Part shown: positions 1-6,576 of the stretch, one piece after another | How the letters are laid out: each line of letters starts with the position of its first letter | How positions within the stretch are numbered: the first letter of the stretch is position 1 | From: Glandiceps talaboti | Taxonomy: Eukaryota > Hemichordata > Enteropneusta > Spengelidae | Assembly (NCBI RefSeq): GCF_964340395.1 | Contig: NC_135554.1 | Span: 14,850,592-14,860,591 of the forward strand | DNA length: 10,000 nt | Direction of reading: 5' to 3' | The notes under the pieces: generated by a model | Seen by the model: the letters and a program-made list of their open reading frames with translations, nothing else | Database searches by the model: none | What the model was told of the DNA's origin: nothing | Made by a program: the position numbers and the translations under genes

Positions 1-240
1 GTGACTTTGGGGTATATCATGTATTATAGCTATAGTGCAGACTTTTGCATTCTAACAATTACTGTGTGTAGGAACAAATATCTAAAGATTTTGTCCTTAT
101 GAAAGACATTCAGTTTATATCTAGTTTTCCGTGATTTGAACTGAAAATGGTTTTCTCAAACAAACTTGTATCCATTTAGTAACGTTAGATGAAATCTTGA
201 CAAAATTATCCTGAAATGAAATGTTGATGATCAATGCCTT
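1..240 (-). other. NAGLU: NAGLU 3' UTR (partial)
   Basis: This is the sequence after the stop codon of the minus-strand gene, running off the window. It has no coding signal. I see no canonical AATAAA on the minus strand; the nearest thing to a polyadenylation hexamer is TATAAA at 114-119, a weak variant. The true cleavage site may lie outside the window. Confidence 0.6.
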
Positions 241-386
241 CTATAACTGTAGATAATCATCAGATGAAACACCATTTCTTGTGAATGTCCTCTTCTTAGG
301 AGTCTGGAAATCACAATTTTGCACTGCCTTGTCAAAGAGTGGCTCATATTTGGCCAAGAGCTGTTGGGATATTGTGATTGCATCAC
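241..386 (-). CDS. NAGLU: NAGLU terminal coding exon (w11), C-terminus and stop
   Basis: Last coding exon, 146 nt. A TTGCAG acceptor ends at 387. The first two bases (GT) complete the Gly codon begun at the end of w10, and TAG lies at 243-241. It encodes 47 further residues, beginning DAITISQQLLAKY. In the GH89 family this end is a helix of the C-terminal domain; human NAGLU has DTVDLAKKIFLKYY here and stops a few residues later. Here the chain continues for roughly 30 more residues, rich in Lys, Arg and Ser (QTPKKRTFTRNG) and ending DDYLQL. The start follows from phase and the acceptor. The extension has no motif I recognise. An alternative end produced by another, unseen exon is possible. 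Confidence 0.9.
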
Positions 387-834
387 CTGCAATTTAATAC
401 ATGAAATAAATTATTGTTATAATATCACCCATATGACATTAGGTATTGTTATAATATCACCCATAATATGATATTAATTAAGTATTGTTGTAATATCATT
501 GACAATTAGATTATCAAACACATATTGTTGTGATACATAGACGTGCGTTGTCGCGATGTAGAACAACCAGAGAAAATATTCTATATTTTTTGTTGAACCT
601 GGCTTGTGCATGGTATAATAAAATTATGATATAAGTACTGTTGTTATACCTCTCATAATATGACACTTAGAATTGTTATTATATCACATACAATGTACAA
701 TGAGTTACTATGATGATTGTTTACTATATGACATACTGGTCAAACATAACAGGAAACTCTCTGGTATTTCATTATTGATGGCAAATTTGGTAACAACTCT
801 ACTGTGAACACTAGGTCTGGTGTTTTCAATTTAC
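387..834 (-). other. intron w10-w11 with degenerate 31-39 bp repeat
   Basis: Phase-1 intron of 448 bp, GTAAAT at the 5' end and TTGCAG at the 3' end. It holds no gene. Between about 412 and 690 a degenerate tandem motif recurs: ATTGTTATAATATCACCCAT starts near 413 and 444, with weaker versions near 483, 636 and 671. Unlike the junction-seeded repeats elsewhere in this gene, this one contains no exon sequence. Confidence 0.7.
412..690. repeat. degenerate AT-rich minisatellite
   Basis: Two adjacent copies of a motif reading attgttataatatcaccca begin near 413 and 444 and are almost identical over about 22 bp. Diverged copies (attgttgtaatatcattgac near 483, then related words near 636 and 671) suggest an older tandem or dispersed array. 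It lies wholly inside the intron before the last exon. Confidence 0.6.
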
Positions 835-989
835 CTTGTGGTGTAATGGGGTACACATTCTTCTCAAATGTCCATGCAATTTCTACTGGCAGAACTGCTT
901 TCTCAAATGCCTTTTGGTCAAACTTATGATGTTGAGATGTACTGTTGACGAGCATGTTAATGAAGAGTTGCCATCGTGACTTATAGTAG
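835..989 (-). CDS. NAGLU: NAGLU exon w10, C-terminal domain
   Basis: Exon of 155 nt between an acceptor (ATCACTAG ending at 990) and a donor (G|GTAAAT at 835/834). It enters with one base that completes AG|C (Ser) from w9 and leaves with one base of a Gly codon. It encodes YYKSRWQLFINMLVNSTS, then a histidine/aspartate stretch (HHKFDQKAF) and a tail NVYPITPQ. This follows human NAGLU, where YYTPRWRLFLEALVDS is followed by QQHQFDKNVF and the YPSQPRG turn. It contains a possible N-glycosylation sequon (NST) that I do not see at the same place in human. The surrounding open frame runs further into both introns, but homology stops at the splice sites. Confidence 0.95.
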
Positions 990-1575
990 CTAGTGATAAA
1001 AAGACAACATAGAGAGTTGTGGCAGGTACTTTTACAATCCACAACACAAAAATAAAACATTTTCAGTGTAATGTCATACACATTTATAGCATTCATATCA
1101 AGTTAAACTGTAAGATACGTTGTGTCCTTCCGACCTCACCAGCCTCCTCTCACAATGGAGTGGAAGGGGGTTGACTGATGTGTGAGGGCGCCCCGTCAAG
1201 GCATACCTTACAGACTACTATCAAGTCTGTTTACTCAAAAATGAGATCTGCCTCTAAGATGAAATTTGATAAGAAACCTAGAAACCATGAAGTAATTATG
1301 AAGGGATATGTGAGGTAAACCTATAAGCCTAGTACGTGGCCTGTCTAATGTAGTCAATATATAAACAATGTTTTTGGCCAAAGAACAACCAACTTATTTG
1401 TCTATGATCACTCTCTAGCACCATTGGGGATTTTCCTTTGACAGTATAATGAAGAATCATGATAACAAATAATATACTCTTTACTCTAGGCTACCAGGGC
1501 TGACAAGATAAAGACTAAACAACGGGTATTATAAAAGTTTATTAATTTAATAAATCTAAAGTGGTGATATCTTAC
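990..1575 (-). other. intron w9-w10 carrying a MITE-like element
   Basis: Phase-2 intron of 586 bp, GTAAGA to CACTAG. It holds no gene. A GC-richer island at about 1107-1215, in otherwise AT-rich sequence, is a short inverted-repeat element listed separately. The rest, 1216-1575, shows nothing recognisable. Confidence 0.75.
1107..1215. mobile_element. short MITE-like element, copy 1
   Basis: A sequence of about 105 bp begins CTGTAAGATACGTTGTG and ends with a block whose reverse complement is CTGTAAGGTATGCCTTG, so the ends are imperfect inverted repeats of about 17 bp. The interior is GC-rich compared with its flanks. A related sequence with the same start word lies at about 6577-6667. No transposase is encoded, and I could not define a target-site duplication. 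I infer a non-autonomous DNA element; a SINE fragment is an alternative. Confidence 0.5.
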
Positions 1576-1619
1576 CTTTTCATCAAACCTCCCCACATCT
1601 TATTTCCATAATCAAGAAT
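1576..1619 (-). CDS. NAGLU: NAGLU exon w9, 44-nt short exon
   Basis: Very short exon of 44 nt: acceptor TCAACAG ending at 1620, donor AAAAG|GTAAGA at 1576/1575. It starts in phase 0 and ends with AG of a codon completed by C in w10. It encodes ILDYGNKMWGGLMK, matching human NAGLU ILDYANKQLAGLVA between the LWGPEGN and YYTPRW segments. The match on both sides and the exact phase make this secure despite its size. The preceding intron carries a long CA repeat in transcript orientation. Skipping this exon would shift the frame, because 44 is not a multiple of 3. Confidence 0.93.
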
Positions 1620-1894
1620 CTGTTGACATTAATTGGAATATTAGTAGTTTAGCTTATCACATCGTATAGGGTTGGAATCTATCATTTGCCTAGGTAGTAT
1701 TTTGGGTACATTTACAGTCCATTATGTCAAACAGTGATACACAGAGTATACATTTACATGTAATTAATTAATGCTGAACAAGTCTTATTAATTACATTAT
1801 TGGACACCGCAAATTAGTTTAATTCTTATGTAATATTAGTGTTTGGAAGTGAATGAGCATATTATACGTGTGCGTGTGTGCATGTGTGTGTGTA

Positions 1895-1926
<32 letters not shown>

Positions 1927-1984
1927 TGTGTGTGTGTGTGTATGTGTGTCTGTGTGTGAGTATGTATGTATGTGTCTGTCTGTC

Positions 1985-2040
<56 letters not shown>

Positions 2041-2191
2041 TCCATCCTGTTTTGTAAGATATATGCATATGTATGGAAATTTCTGACATTTATCATTTAG
2101 AAATGATCTGTTTTAATAAATTAATTCGATATTTATTTACAATGACTGAATTTTGGTAATCTACCTTGAACTCAATTAGTTATAAACTTAC
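1620..2191 (-). other. intron w8-w9 containing a long CA/TG microsatellite
   Basis: Phase-0 intron of 572 bp, GTAAGT to CAACAG. It holds no gene. The TG/CA microsatellite at about 1866-2040 fills the middle. The remainder is AT-rich, with repeated TTAATTA words near 1763-1795. Confidence 0.8.
1866..2040. repeat. (TG)n compound microsatellite
   Basis: About 175 bp of TG dinucleotide repeats with interspersed TATG and (TCTG) units. The cleanest block, of about 25 uninterrupted TG repeats, runs from about 1989 to 2038. In the NAGLU pre-mRNA it reads as (CA)n, upstream of the 44-nt exon w9. The long open frames across it on both strands are by-products of the repeat and not genes. Confidence 0.97.
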
Positions 2192-2254
2192 CTCTCCATC
2201 AGGTCCCCACAAAGTAATCTGATTCCTTGCATTGTATTCATATAAATCTCTGTC
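2192..2254 (-). CDS. NAGLU: NAGLU exon w8
   Basis: Exon of 63 nt (21 codons), phase 0 at both ends, with acceptor TTGTATAG ending at 2255 and donor GAG|GTAAGT at 2192/2191. It encodes DRDLYEYNARNQITLWGPDG plus Glu, matching human DFYEQNSRYQLTLWGPEGN in the C-terminal domain of GH89 enzymes. The LWGP motif is a strong family landmark. As a symmetric exon divisible by 3 it could be skipped without a frameshift, but that would remove the LWGP motif. Confidence 0.95.
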
Positions 2255-2793
2255 CTATACAAACAAACAAATGTAGCCTATAATTTAACTAAATGTTGAT
2301 TAATAGTGTAACTTGGTGTGTAACTACCTCCAGCATAATGCAGACAAATCATGTATCCTCTATTACCGACATATAGTGTCCATAAATCAGGTGAAGCTTC
2401 TTACTTGCATCAAAGTGGACTGTTGATGTGTTCATAGCATCCAAATATTATTTGATTTTGATAGGGCCATCATAAGGGTAAATATTTTCTGATCAATCAA
2501 TACATACATGAATAATAATTTTGCTTTCATTTCAGGTGCATTAATGTTACAGTAATATTTACAGGGTTAGTAATTAAATTTATTGAATATTTGTACAGAA
2601 AAAGGAATGATCATTTAAGTGTAGAGAATGAAACCCACAGGTACTCTCTTTCCTAAGCTTAGTGTAGATGGGGGAAACCACAAAGCAGAAACCAAGCTGC
2701 AATACATTTGGATCTGTGTATACCTGGATGGGTTCCCCTATCTTAACCATTATACTTTCTTGTAGGTTCCCCTATCTATACAATGCCACATAC
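2255..2793 (-). other. intron w7-w8
   Basis: Phase-0 intron of 539 bp, GTATGT to GTATAG. It holds no gene. The only structure I see is a short direct repeat, GGTTCCCCTATCT, at 2731-2743 and 2765-2777 (34 bp apart), close to the w7 donor. A plus-strand open frame across 2668-2859 covers this repeat and part of w7 in antisense and has no protein-like features. Confidence 0.7.
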
Positions 2794-2914
2794 CTTCTGA
2801 TTAGTGCCAAGAGATTTTGCAGAATGTATCCAATGACCAAGAAGATAATATTCATTTGATGACAACAGCACATCAAGATCATCAAATAACTCTAGGAGTT
2901 GATCCCCCTGTTGT
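2794..2914 (-). CDS. NAGLU: NAGLU exon w7
   Basis: Exon of 121 nt: acceptor TTTTTCAG ending at 2915, donor CAGAAG|GTATGT at 2794/2793. The first base completes CG|A (Arg) from w6, and it ends in phase 0. It encodes QQGDQLLELFDDLDVLLSSN, then EYYLLGHWIHSAKSLGTNQK. It corresponds to human [20 protein letters not shown] followed by SRFLLGSWLEQA, a helix pair in the C-terminal domain. Its 5' half, with the acceptor, is present again just upstream at 2931-3001 as a broken copy ending in a stop. This copy is the intact one because it alone runs through to a donor. Confidence 0.95.
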
Positions 2915-2930
2915 CTGAAAAATCAAGCTA

Positions 2931-3001
2931 ATGCTCATTGGATGACAGCAGCATATTATCAAGATCATCAAATAACTCCAGGAGCTGATCCCCCTGTTGT
3001 C
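2931..3001 (-). pseudogene. truncated tandem copy of the w7 acceptor and 5' half
   Basis: This segment repeats the w7 acceptor and the first 23 or so codons at a spacing of 86 bp: a TATTTCAG acceptor ends at 3001, then the codons for QQGDQLLELFDDLDNMLLSS and NEH, then TAG at 2930-2928. It has one extra codon relative to w7 (Asn after the last Asp) and several synonymous or conservative changes. It has no donor and stops, so using its acceptor would give a premature stop. I infer a fairly recent partial tandem duplication, now a decoy 3' splice site. It sits between w7 and the w6-derived 25-bp array. Confidence 0.85.
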
Positions 3002-3008
3002 TGAAATA

Positions 3009-3361
3009 TGACTATCTTGACTCACTGAATATCAAAATAACTTGACTCACTGAATGCCTAAACCCGACTTACTGATATGTGAATGCCAAAATAACTTGAC
3101 TTATTAAATGCCTAAATAACTTGACTCACTGAATGCCAAAATAACTGAATGCCAAAATAACCAGTCTTACTGAATACCAAAATAATTTGACTTACTGAAT
3201 GCCAAGATAATTTGACTTACTGAATGCCTGAATAACTTGACTTACTGAATGCCAAAATAACTAAATGCCTAAATAACTTAACTGACTGAATGCCAAAATA
3301 ACTTGCCTCATTGAATGCCTAATTAACTTGACTTACTGAATCCCAAAATAACTTGACTTAC
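3009..3361 (-). repeat. 25-bp tandem array seeded by the w6 5' splice site
   Basis: About 14 degenerate units of about 25 bp directly follow exon w6 in the transcript. On the minus strand a typical unit reads GGCATTCAGTAAGTC and then AAGTTATTTT. The w6 boundary itself reads GGCATTCG|GTAAGTCAAG, so each unit is the last eight or so exon bases plus the donor and early intron. Copies usually keep GTAAGTC or a near version of it but have A where w6 has its final G. Units near 3100-3160 and 3255 are shortened. The array fills most of the w6-w7 intron. Confidence 0.9.
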
Positions 3362-3469
3362 CGAATGCCTGCAGCATCATAATTGTTGTAGTCATCTTGG
3401 ATTGTTTTGTAGATTGAACAGAAGGCCACATCCTGTAGGGCTTGTCTGGATACATCTATCAGATCATAC
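3362..3469 (-). CDS. NAGLU: NAGLU exon w6
   Basis: Exon of 108 nt: acceptor CCATACAG ending at 3470, donor ATTCG|GTAAGT at 3362/3361. The first base completes AG|G (Arg) from w5, and the last two bases (CG) begin an Arg codon finished by w7. It encodes YDLIDVSRQALQDVAF, then CSIYKTIQDDYNNYDAAGI. It matches human [20 protein letters not shown] in the C-terminal domain. The exon's last bases and donor have seeded the tandem array that follows in the intron. Reading past the true donor gives an immediate TAA, so none of the downstream donor copies can yield a normal protein. Confidence 0.95.
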
Positions 3470-3664
3470 CTGTATGGATATTGAGTAATATGACAATATA
3501 AAGTAGTGTAACTTTTGATATCAATATAGAGAACTTACTAGTCAATCAAAATCAAGCACATTTTCATACCTTTCTGTCAATCTTGCATTTCAATTCCTAA
3601 TCAGATTTAAATGGCATATTCTGTCACAAAAAGACATCAAATTATATAAATTTTGTAATCTTAC
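3470..3664 (-). other. intron w5-w6
   Basis: Phase-2 intron of 195 bp, GTAAGA to ATACAG, the shortest in the window. I see no repeats or other features in it. Confidence 0.85.
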
Positions 3665-3759
3665 CTAAATGTTTCACTATTTTGAAGTGACCGTTCTTGT
3701 TTTGTACCATGTACCATACTGTACCAAGCATCAATAACATCTTGTAATTTGTACCACAT
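3665..3759 (-). CDS. NAGLU: NAGLU exon w5
   Basis: Exon of 95 nt: acceptor CTTTTCAG ending at 3760, donor TTTAG|GTAAGA at 3665/3664. It starts in phase 0 with ATG (an internal Met) and ends with AG of an Arg codon. It encodes MWYKLQDVIDAWYSMVHG, then TKQERSLQNSETF, matching human IWYNRSDVFEAWRLLLTSA and the following PAFRYDL turn. Both w4a (ending GAT) and w4b (ending ACT) join it in phase 0. Reading this as the start of a separate protein would be wrong: the Met aligns with Ile in human. Confidence 0.94.
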
Positions 3760-4096
3760 CTGAAAAGACATAGGGGAATTATATGGTTATATTGTTATTT
3801 ACAAGGAGTAACACTTGTGGCTTTGTAAAGTGAGCGATAAACAAACTATACAATAACAATATAGAACTTATAGTAATATTAAAAAATTCATATAATTTTA
3901 AAAGATATATATATTTATCACATTTTGACATCCAAACATGTGTCTTGTCAATCCCAAGATGAAGTTGTTTTCGACCAAAGTTGACAGTAAATGGCACACT
4001 TTGAAAACACAGAAGCTTGTTGTGATATATCACTCAGTTACGTGTAACACACCAGTGACAGACAAACATTTACAAACAGAACTGTTATAAACCAGG

Positions 4097-4229
4097 AAAG
4101 TAAATAAATGAATGAATGGATGAACAAACAAACAAATGGACGAATGAACAAAAGAATGAACGAACGAACGAACAAAGGAACGAACAAACGAACGAACAAA
4201 CAAACAAATGTACGAACAAATGAATGGAT
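4097..4229. repeat. GAAC/AAAC/AATG tetranucleotide-like tract
   Basis: About 130 bp of mixed four-base units (GAAC, AAAC, AATG, GGAT), for example GAACGAACGAACAAA, with point variation. It abuts the foldback element starting at about 4243. Overlapping open frames on the minus strand give Phe-Val-Arg-Ser repeats only because of the periodicity. Confidence 0.93.
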
Positions 4230-4242
4230 TAATAAAACTTGA

Positions 4243-4449
4243 CAAAGCATATTGGAAGTACAGAGATATTATTACATTTCAAACTTTGATATGAATAGTT
4301 TGTATGGCCCTTTACATGATAGCTAACATTCACAAATGAATTTCAAGGTAACTTGACATATCATGTAACTTACATATAAAGCGGCCATACAACTGTTCAT
4401 ATCAAACCATGAAATGTAATGCAGCTCTCTGTAGTTCCAACATGCTGTG
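4243..4449. mobile_element. foldback or MITE-like inverted-repeat element
   Basis: Two inverted arms of about 75 bp surround a loop of about 45-50 bp. The left arm includes GCATATTGGAAGTACAGAGA (4249-4268) and TTTGTATGGCCCTTTA. The reverse complement of the right arm has GCATGTTGGAACTACAGAGA and GTTGTATGGCCGCTTTA in the same order. The arms match at roughly four of five positions, so the element is not new. No protein is encoded, and I did not identify a target-site duplication. A tetranucleotide tract lies just beside it. Confidence 0.75.
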
Positions 4450-5079
4450 CTGAGAGTTGTACAAATCATTTATTTATTGTTTGTAACAAGTTCCGTTTGG
4501 AAATGCTTGCCTGTCACTGGCTGTACATGCATTTTATTTCTTATCAAGTATTTCGATACAAGCTATAGAGTAATAGTGAGAAGGATTGATTGATCTTCAG
4601 GCAAATAACAATATCAGGTAGAGCTATGGAAAAAAATCCAATCATATAGTGACTACATAGCAGTGCCATTGCCATAAACCATCAATCAAACCAATCAATT
4701 CAGTCAACAAATTAAAGTTTCTCTCAAGTTTGGCTCAAAAGAGTGGATTTATCAAATCTTAACTCTTAATTCAGATTAAATTTATCAGTACTACCATATG
4801 GTATCTATGGTAACTGAACCTGGTAAAATGTGCTTTATCCTTAGACTTTATTATGAATTATACACAATGTGAATATCAACCAATTTTATTTGCAATGTTT
4901 ATGAATTGAGGATAAAAGTACGACCAAAAAACAAGTTGGCACAATGAATTGAATATACATTAAAGAGATAACGCAAAGAAAATATCTGAATAGTGATCCA
5001 AAACTGAATTTGGCTAAATTATTTCACCAACATGTATGGCTAAATATTGTCCAAGTTTTGATATAAATGTGCCACTTAC

Positions 5080-5239
5080 AGTTTGTAGCATTATAACTGA
5101 TGGTCTGTGGATTAGAATAGATGAACTATGGTCTTTAAATCCAGTAGTGCAATTATACACGCTATGAAGAAGTTTGTTCCATGCAGTAGAAACCTCAGCT
5201 ACATCTATCCCATACCTAGAATGGGCGTAGCCTGTCATC
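5080..5239 (-). CDS. NAGLU: NAGLU alternative exon w4b
   Basis: Second, downstream copy of exon w4: 160 nt, acceptor ATGTTACAG ending at 5240, donor CAAACT|GTAAGT at 5080/5079. Like w4a it begins with one base completing Trp (TG|G) and ends in phase 0, so it can replace w4a exactly. It encodes MTGYAHSRYGIDV, later SVYNCTTGFKDHSSS, then HRPSVIMLQT. By my alignment it is identical to w4a at 26 of 53 positions, keeping YAHSRYG, SVYNCT, KDH and RPS. The NCT sequon corresponds to human N503. It is less like human NAGLU than w4a (RPSVIM against human RPSLQM). The open frame and intact splice sites despite strong divergence argue for use, but expression is unproven. Confidence 0.82.
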
Positions 5240-5665
5240 CTGTAACATAGATATTAACTATCACTGGAATACCCTAGCTAATGGTTTGATAAAGAGTAGA
5301 GTTGGTGAACCTATTCCTAAAGATGGAATACCCGGAGACTAGTGATGCGTTATAGGGTCTGAAGTCACTTTTTACAGCACATGCACAAAATGCCATATTC
5401 TGGTTATTGGATGGATTGCATAATTTGGCCACTAGGGGTGCTGAGATTTGACAGAAAATTTGGGTATTATCATGTGATTGACATCTATGATGGATATTTT
5501 AACCCTATTTTCCATAATCTGGGGTACTCTTGTGTCATTCTTCTTTCAAAAAGTGGCTCCACAGTGTGTATAACCAGAATATGACATGTATTTAACAAAG
5601 CAGCAAGCATTGAGTGGAATTAGCTATCATTAGTGCACACAAACAACTACAAAGTATCTGCTTAC
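5240..5665 (-). other. intron between alternative exons w4a and w4b
   Basis: The 426 bp between the two exon copies. It holds an inverted-repeat element at 5390-5587 and no gene. A plus-strand frame of 67 codons at 5381-5584 lies almost entirely within that element and looks accidental. Removing this interval so as to join both exon copies would shift the frame. Confidence 0.75.
5390..5587. mobile_element. 198-bp MITE-like element with 18-bp terminal inverted repeats
   Basis: The left end reads ATGCCATATTCTGGTTAT (5390-5407). The reverse complement of the right end (5570-5587) reads ATGTCATATTCTGGTTAT, 17 of 18 identical. The interior has no transposase and contains GGCCACTAGGGGTGC. I found no obvious target-site duplication. 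It lies in the intron between the two alternative exons, so it inserted after or alongside the exon duplication. Confidence 0.65.
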
Positions 5666-5825
5666 ATCGGGCTGCATCTTTAAAGATGGTCTTTTAATAA
5701 TAATACTTTTAGCATGATCCTTATGCCTATCTGTGCAATTATAGACTGACTTGATGAGTATATCCCAAGCTTTTTCTGCACCTTGAGACATGTTACCATA
5801 GCGACTGTGAGCATAGTCTTTCACC
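5666..5825 (-). CDS. NAGLU: NAGLU exon w4a (canonical copy), start of C-terminal domain
   Basis: Exon of 160 nt: acceptor TTTTGCAG ending at 5826, donor CCCGAT|GTAAGC at 5666/5665. The first base completes the Trp codon TG|G from w3; 53 codons follow, ending in phase 0. It encodes VKDYAHSRYGNMS, then KAWDILIKSVYNCTDR, then KRPSLKMQPD, matching human VTSFAARRYG, AAWRLLLRSVYNCSG and RRPSLQMN. It includes the conserved N-glycosylation site (human N503). It opens the all-helical C-terminal domain that packs on the barrel. It is closer to human than the downstream copy w4b, so I take it as the canonical exon. Its acceptor and first codons are repeated twice more immediately upstream. Confidence 0.93.
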
Positions 5826-5970
5826 CTGCAAAAGACAGCATAGATATGATATGATACCATAGCAACTGTGAGCATAGTCTTTGAGCCTGTAAAAGACAGC
5901 ATAGATATGGTAGGTTACCATAGCAACTGTGAGCGTAGTCTCTGAGCCTGTAAAAGACAGCATAGACGTG
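5792..5970 (-). repeat. 61-bp triplication of the w4a acceptor and exon start
   Basis: Three tandem copies with an exact 61-bp period (unit starts 5792, 5853, 5914). On the minus strand each unit reads about CTATGCTGTCTTTTACAGG and then the first ten or so codons of w4a (KDYAHSRYG, or LKDYAHSCYG in the two upstream copies). The lowest-coordinate copy is the real exon start. The acceptors of the others end at 5887 and 5948. Because 61 is not a multiple of 3, using either upstream acceptor runs into a stop (TAA or TGA) inside the next units. Confidence 0.93.
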
Positions 5971-6386
5971 ACTGGCAGAGATGTATTCAGTTTAGAAAGT
6001 AGCAATGGTGATATTGGCAGCAACTGTGTAGTGTTCAGGTGATATATAGCACTGAGTAAATTAGGATTCAGAAATAGATTATTGTTGGCAGTCAAGTGCT
6101 AGCAACACAACAAATTATTGATATGAGTGAACATTTTGAGTGCATTCCAAATTCCAAAATTTTTGTAGAATTTCTGTCAAACAACAGCTAAAGTACCAGT
6201 TGGTATCATGTGATCTTTACCCCCTTCTATACATTCTCTGAAGGTGTTTTATTTTGTCACCAACTGTAGACACAGTTTGCAATTCATAGAGAATTTTACT
6301 GTGAAGTGTAATGTGGATTGTGACTTTATAGCAAAGAAGTATATAATAACATGGCACACCAAGAAAGCTATATGTTACAGTTGTGC

Positions 6387-6407
6387 AATAATAATAATAA
6401 TAATAAC
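6387..6407. repeat. (AAT)n microsatellite
   Basis: About seven consecutive AAT units within AT-rich intron sequence. Confidence 0.9.
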
Positions 6408-6576
6408 AGTGTTGGAAAGTTGTGATGCTGATGAGTGAAGGCTAAAATTGTGAGCAATGATTTGCCACAAAATATTCTGATGGTGATTTGTAAAAAACAC
6501 ATTTTGGTTTCTATGATTCAAGTCAAGTGTGCAGCTTCAGGGTCAATTCAAATTACTACATCAACATAAAGGTGAG

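Larger units (their letters stand above)
3760..5079 (-). other. intron between w4b and w5 (about 1.3 kb)
   Basis: Phase-0 intron of 1320 bp, GTAAGT to TTTCAG. When w4a is used instead, the intron spans 3760-5665. It contains the tetranucleotide-like tract (4097-4229) and the foldback element (4243-4449). The stretch 4450-5079 is AT-rich, with no gene or repeat that I can recognise beyond TCAATCAA words near 4680-4700. Minus-strand open frames at 3779-4250 are low-complexity by-products. Confidence 0.75.

Noticed and set aside
1836-2096. Open frames on both strands rich in Thr-His or Val-Cys
   Set aside because: They are translations of the TG/CA microsatellite and have no other content.
2668-2859. 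Plus-strand open frame of 63 codons
   Set aside because: It overlaps exon w7 in antisense and an intronic direct repeat; no protein-like features.
4030-4250. Two overlapping minus-strand frames with Phe-Val-Arg-Ser or Leu-Phe-Val repeats
   Set aside because: They come from the tetranucleotide-like repeat, with no conserved domain or splice context.
5381-5584. Plus-strand open frame of 67 codons
   Set aside because: It lies almost entirely within an inverted-repeat element, with no recognisable motif and opposite to the gene.
5793-6095. Minus-strand open frame of 100 codons including DYAHSCYG
   Set aside because: It runs through the upstream copies of the w4a acceptor in a shifted frame; the exon fragments are duplicates and not a separate coding sequence.
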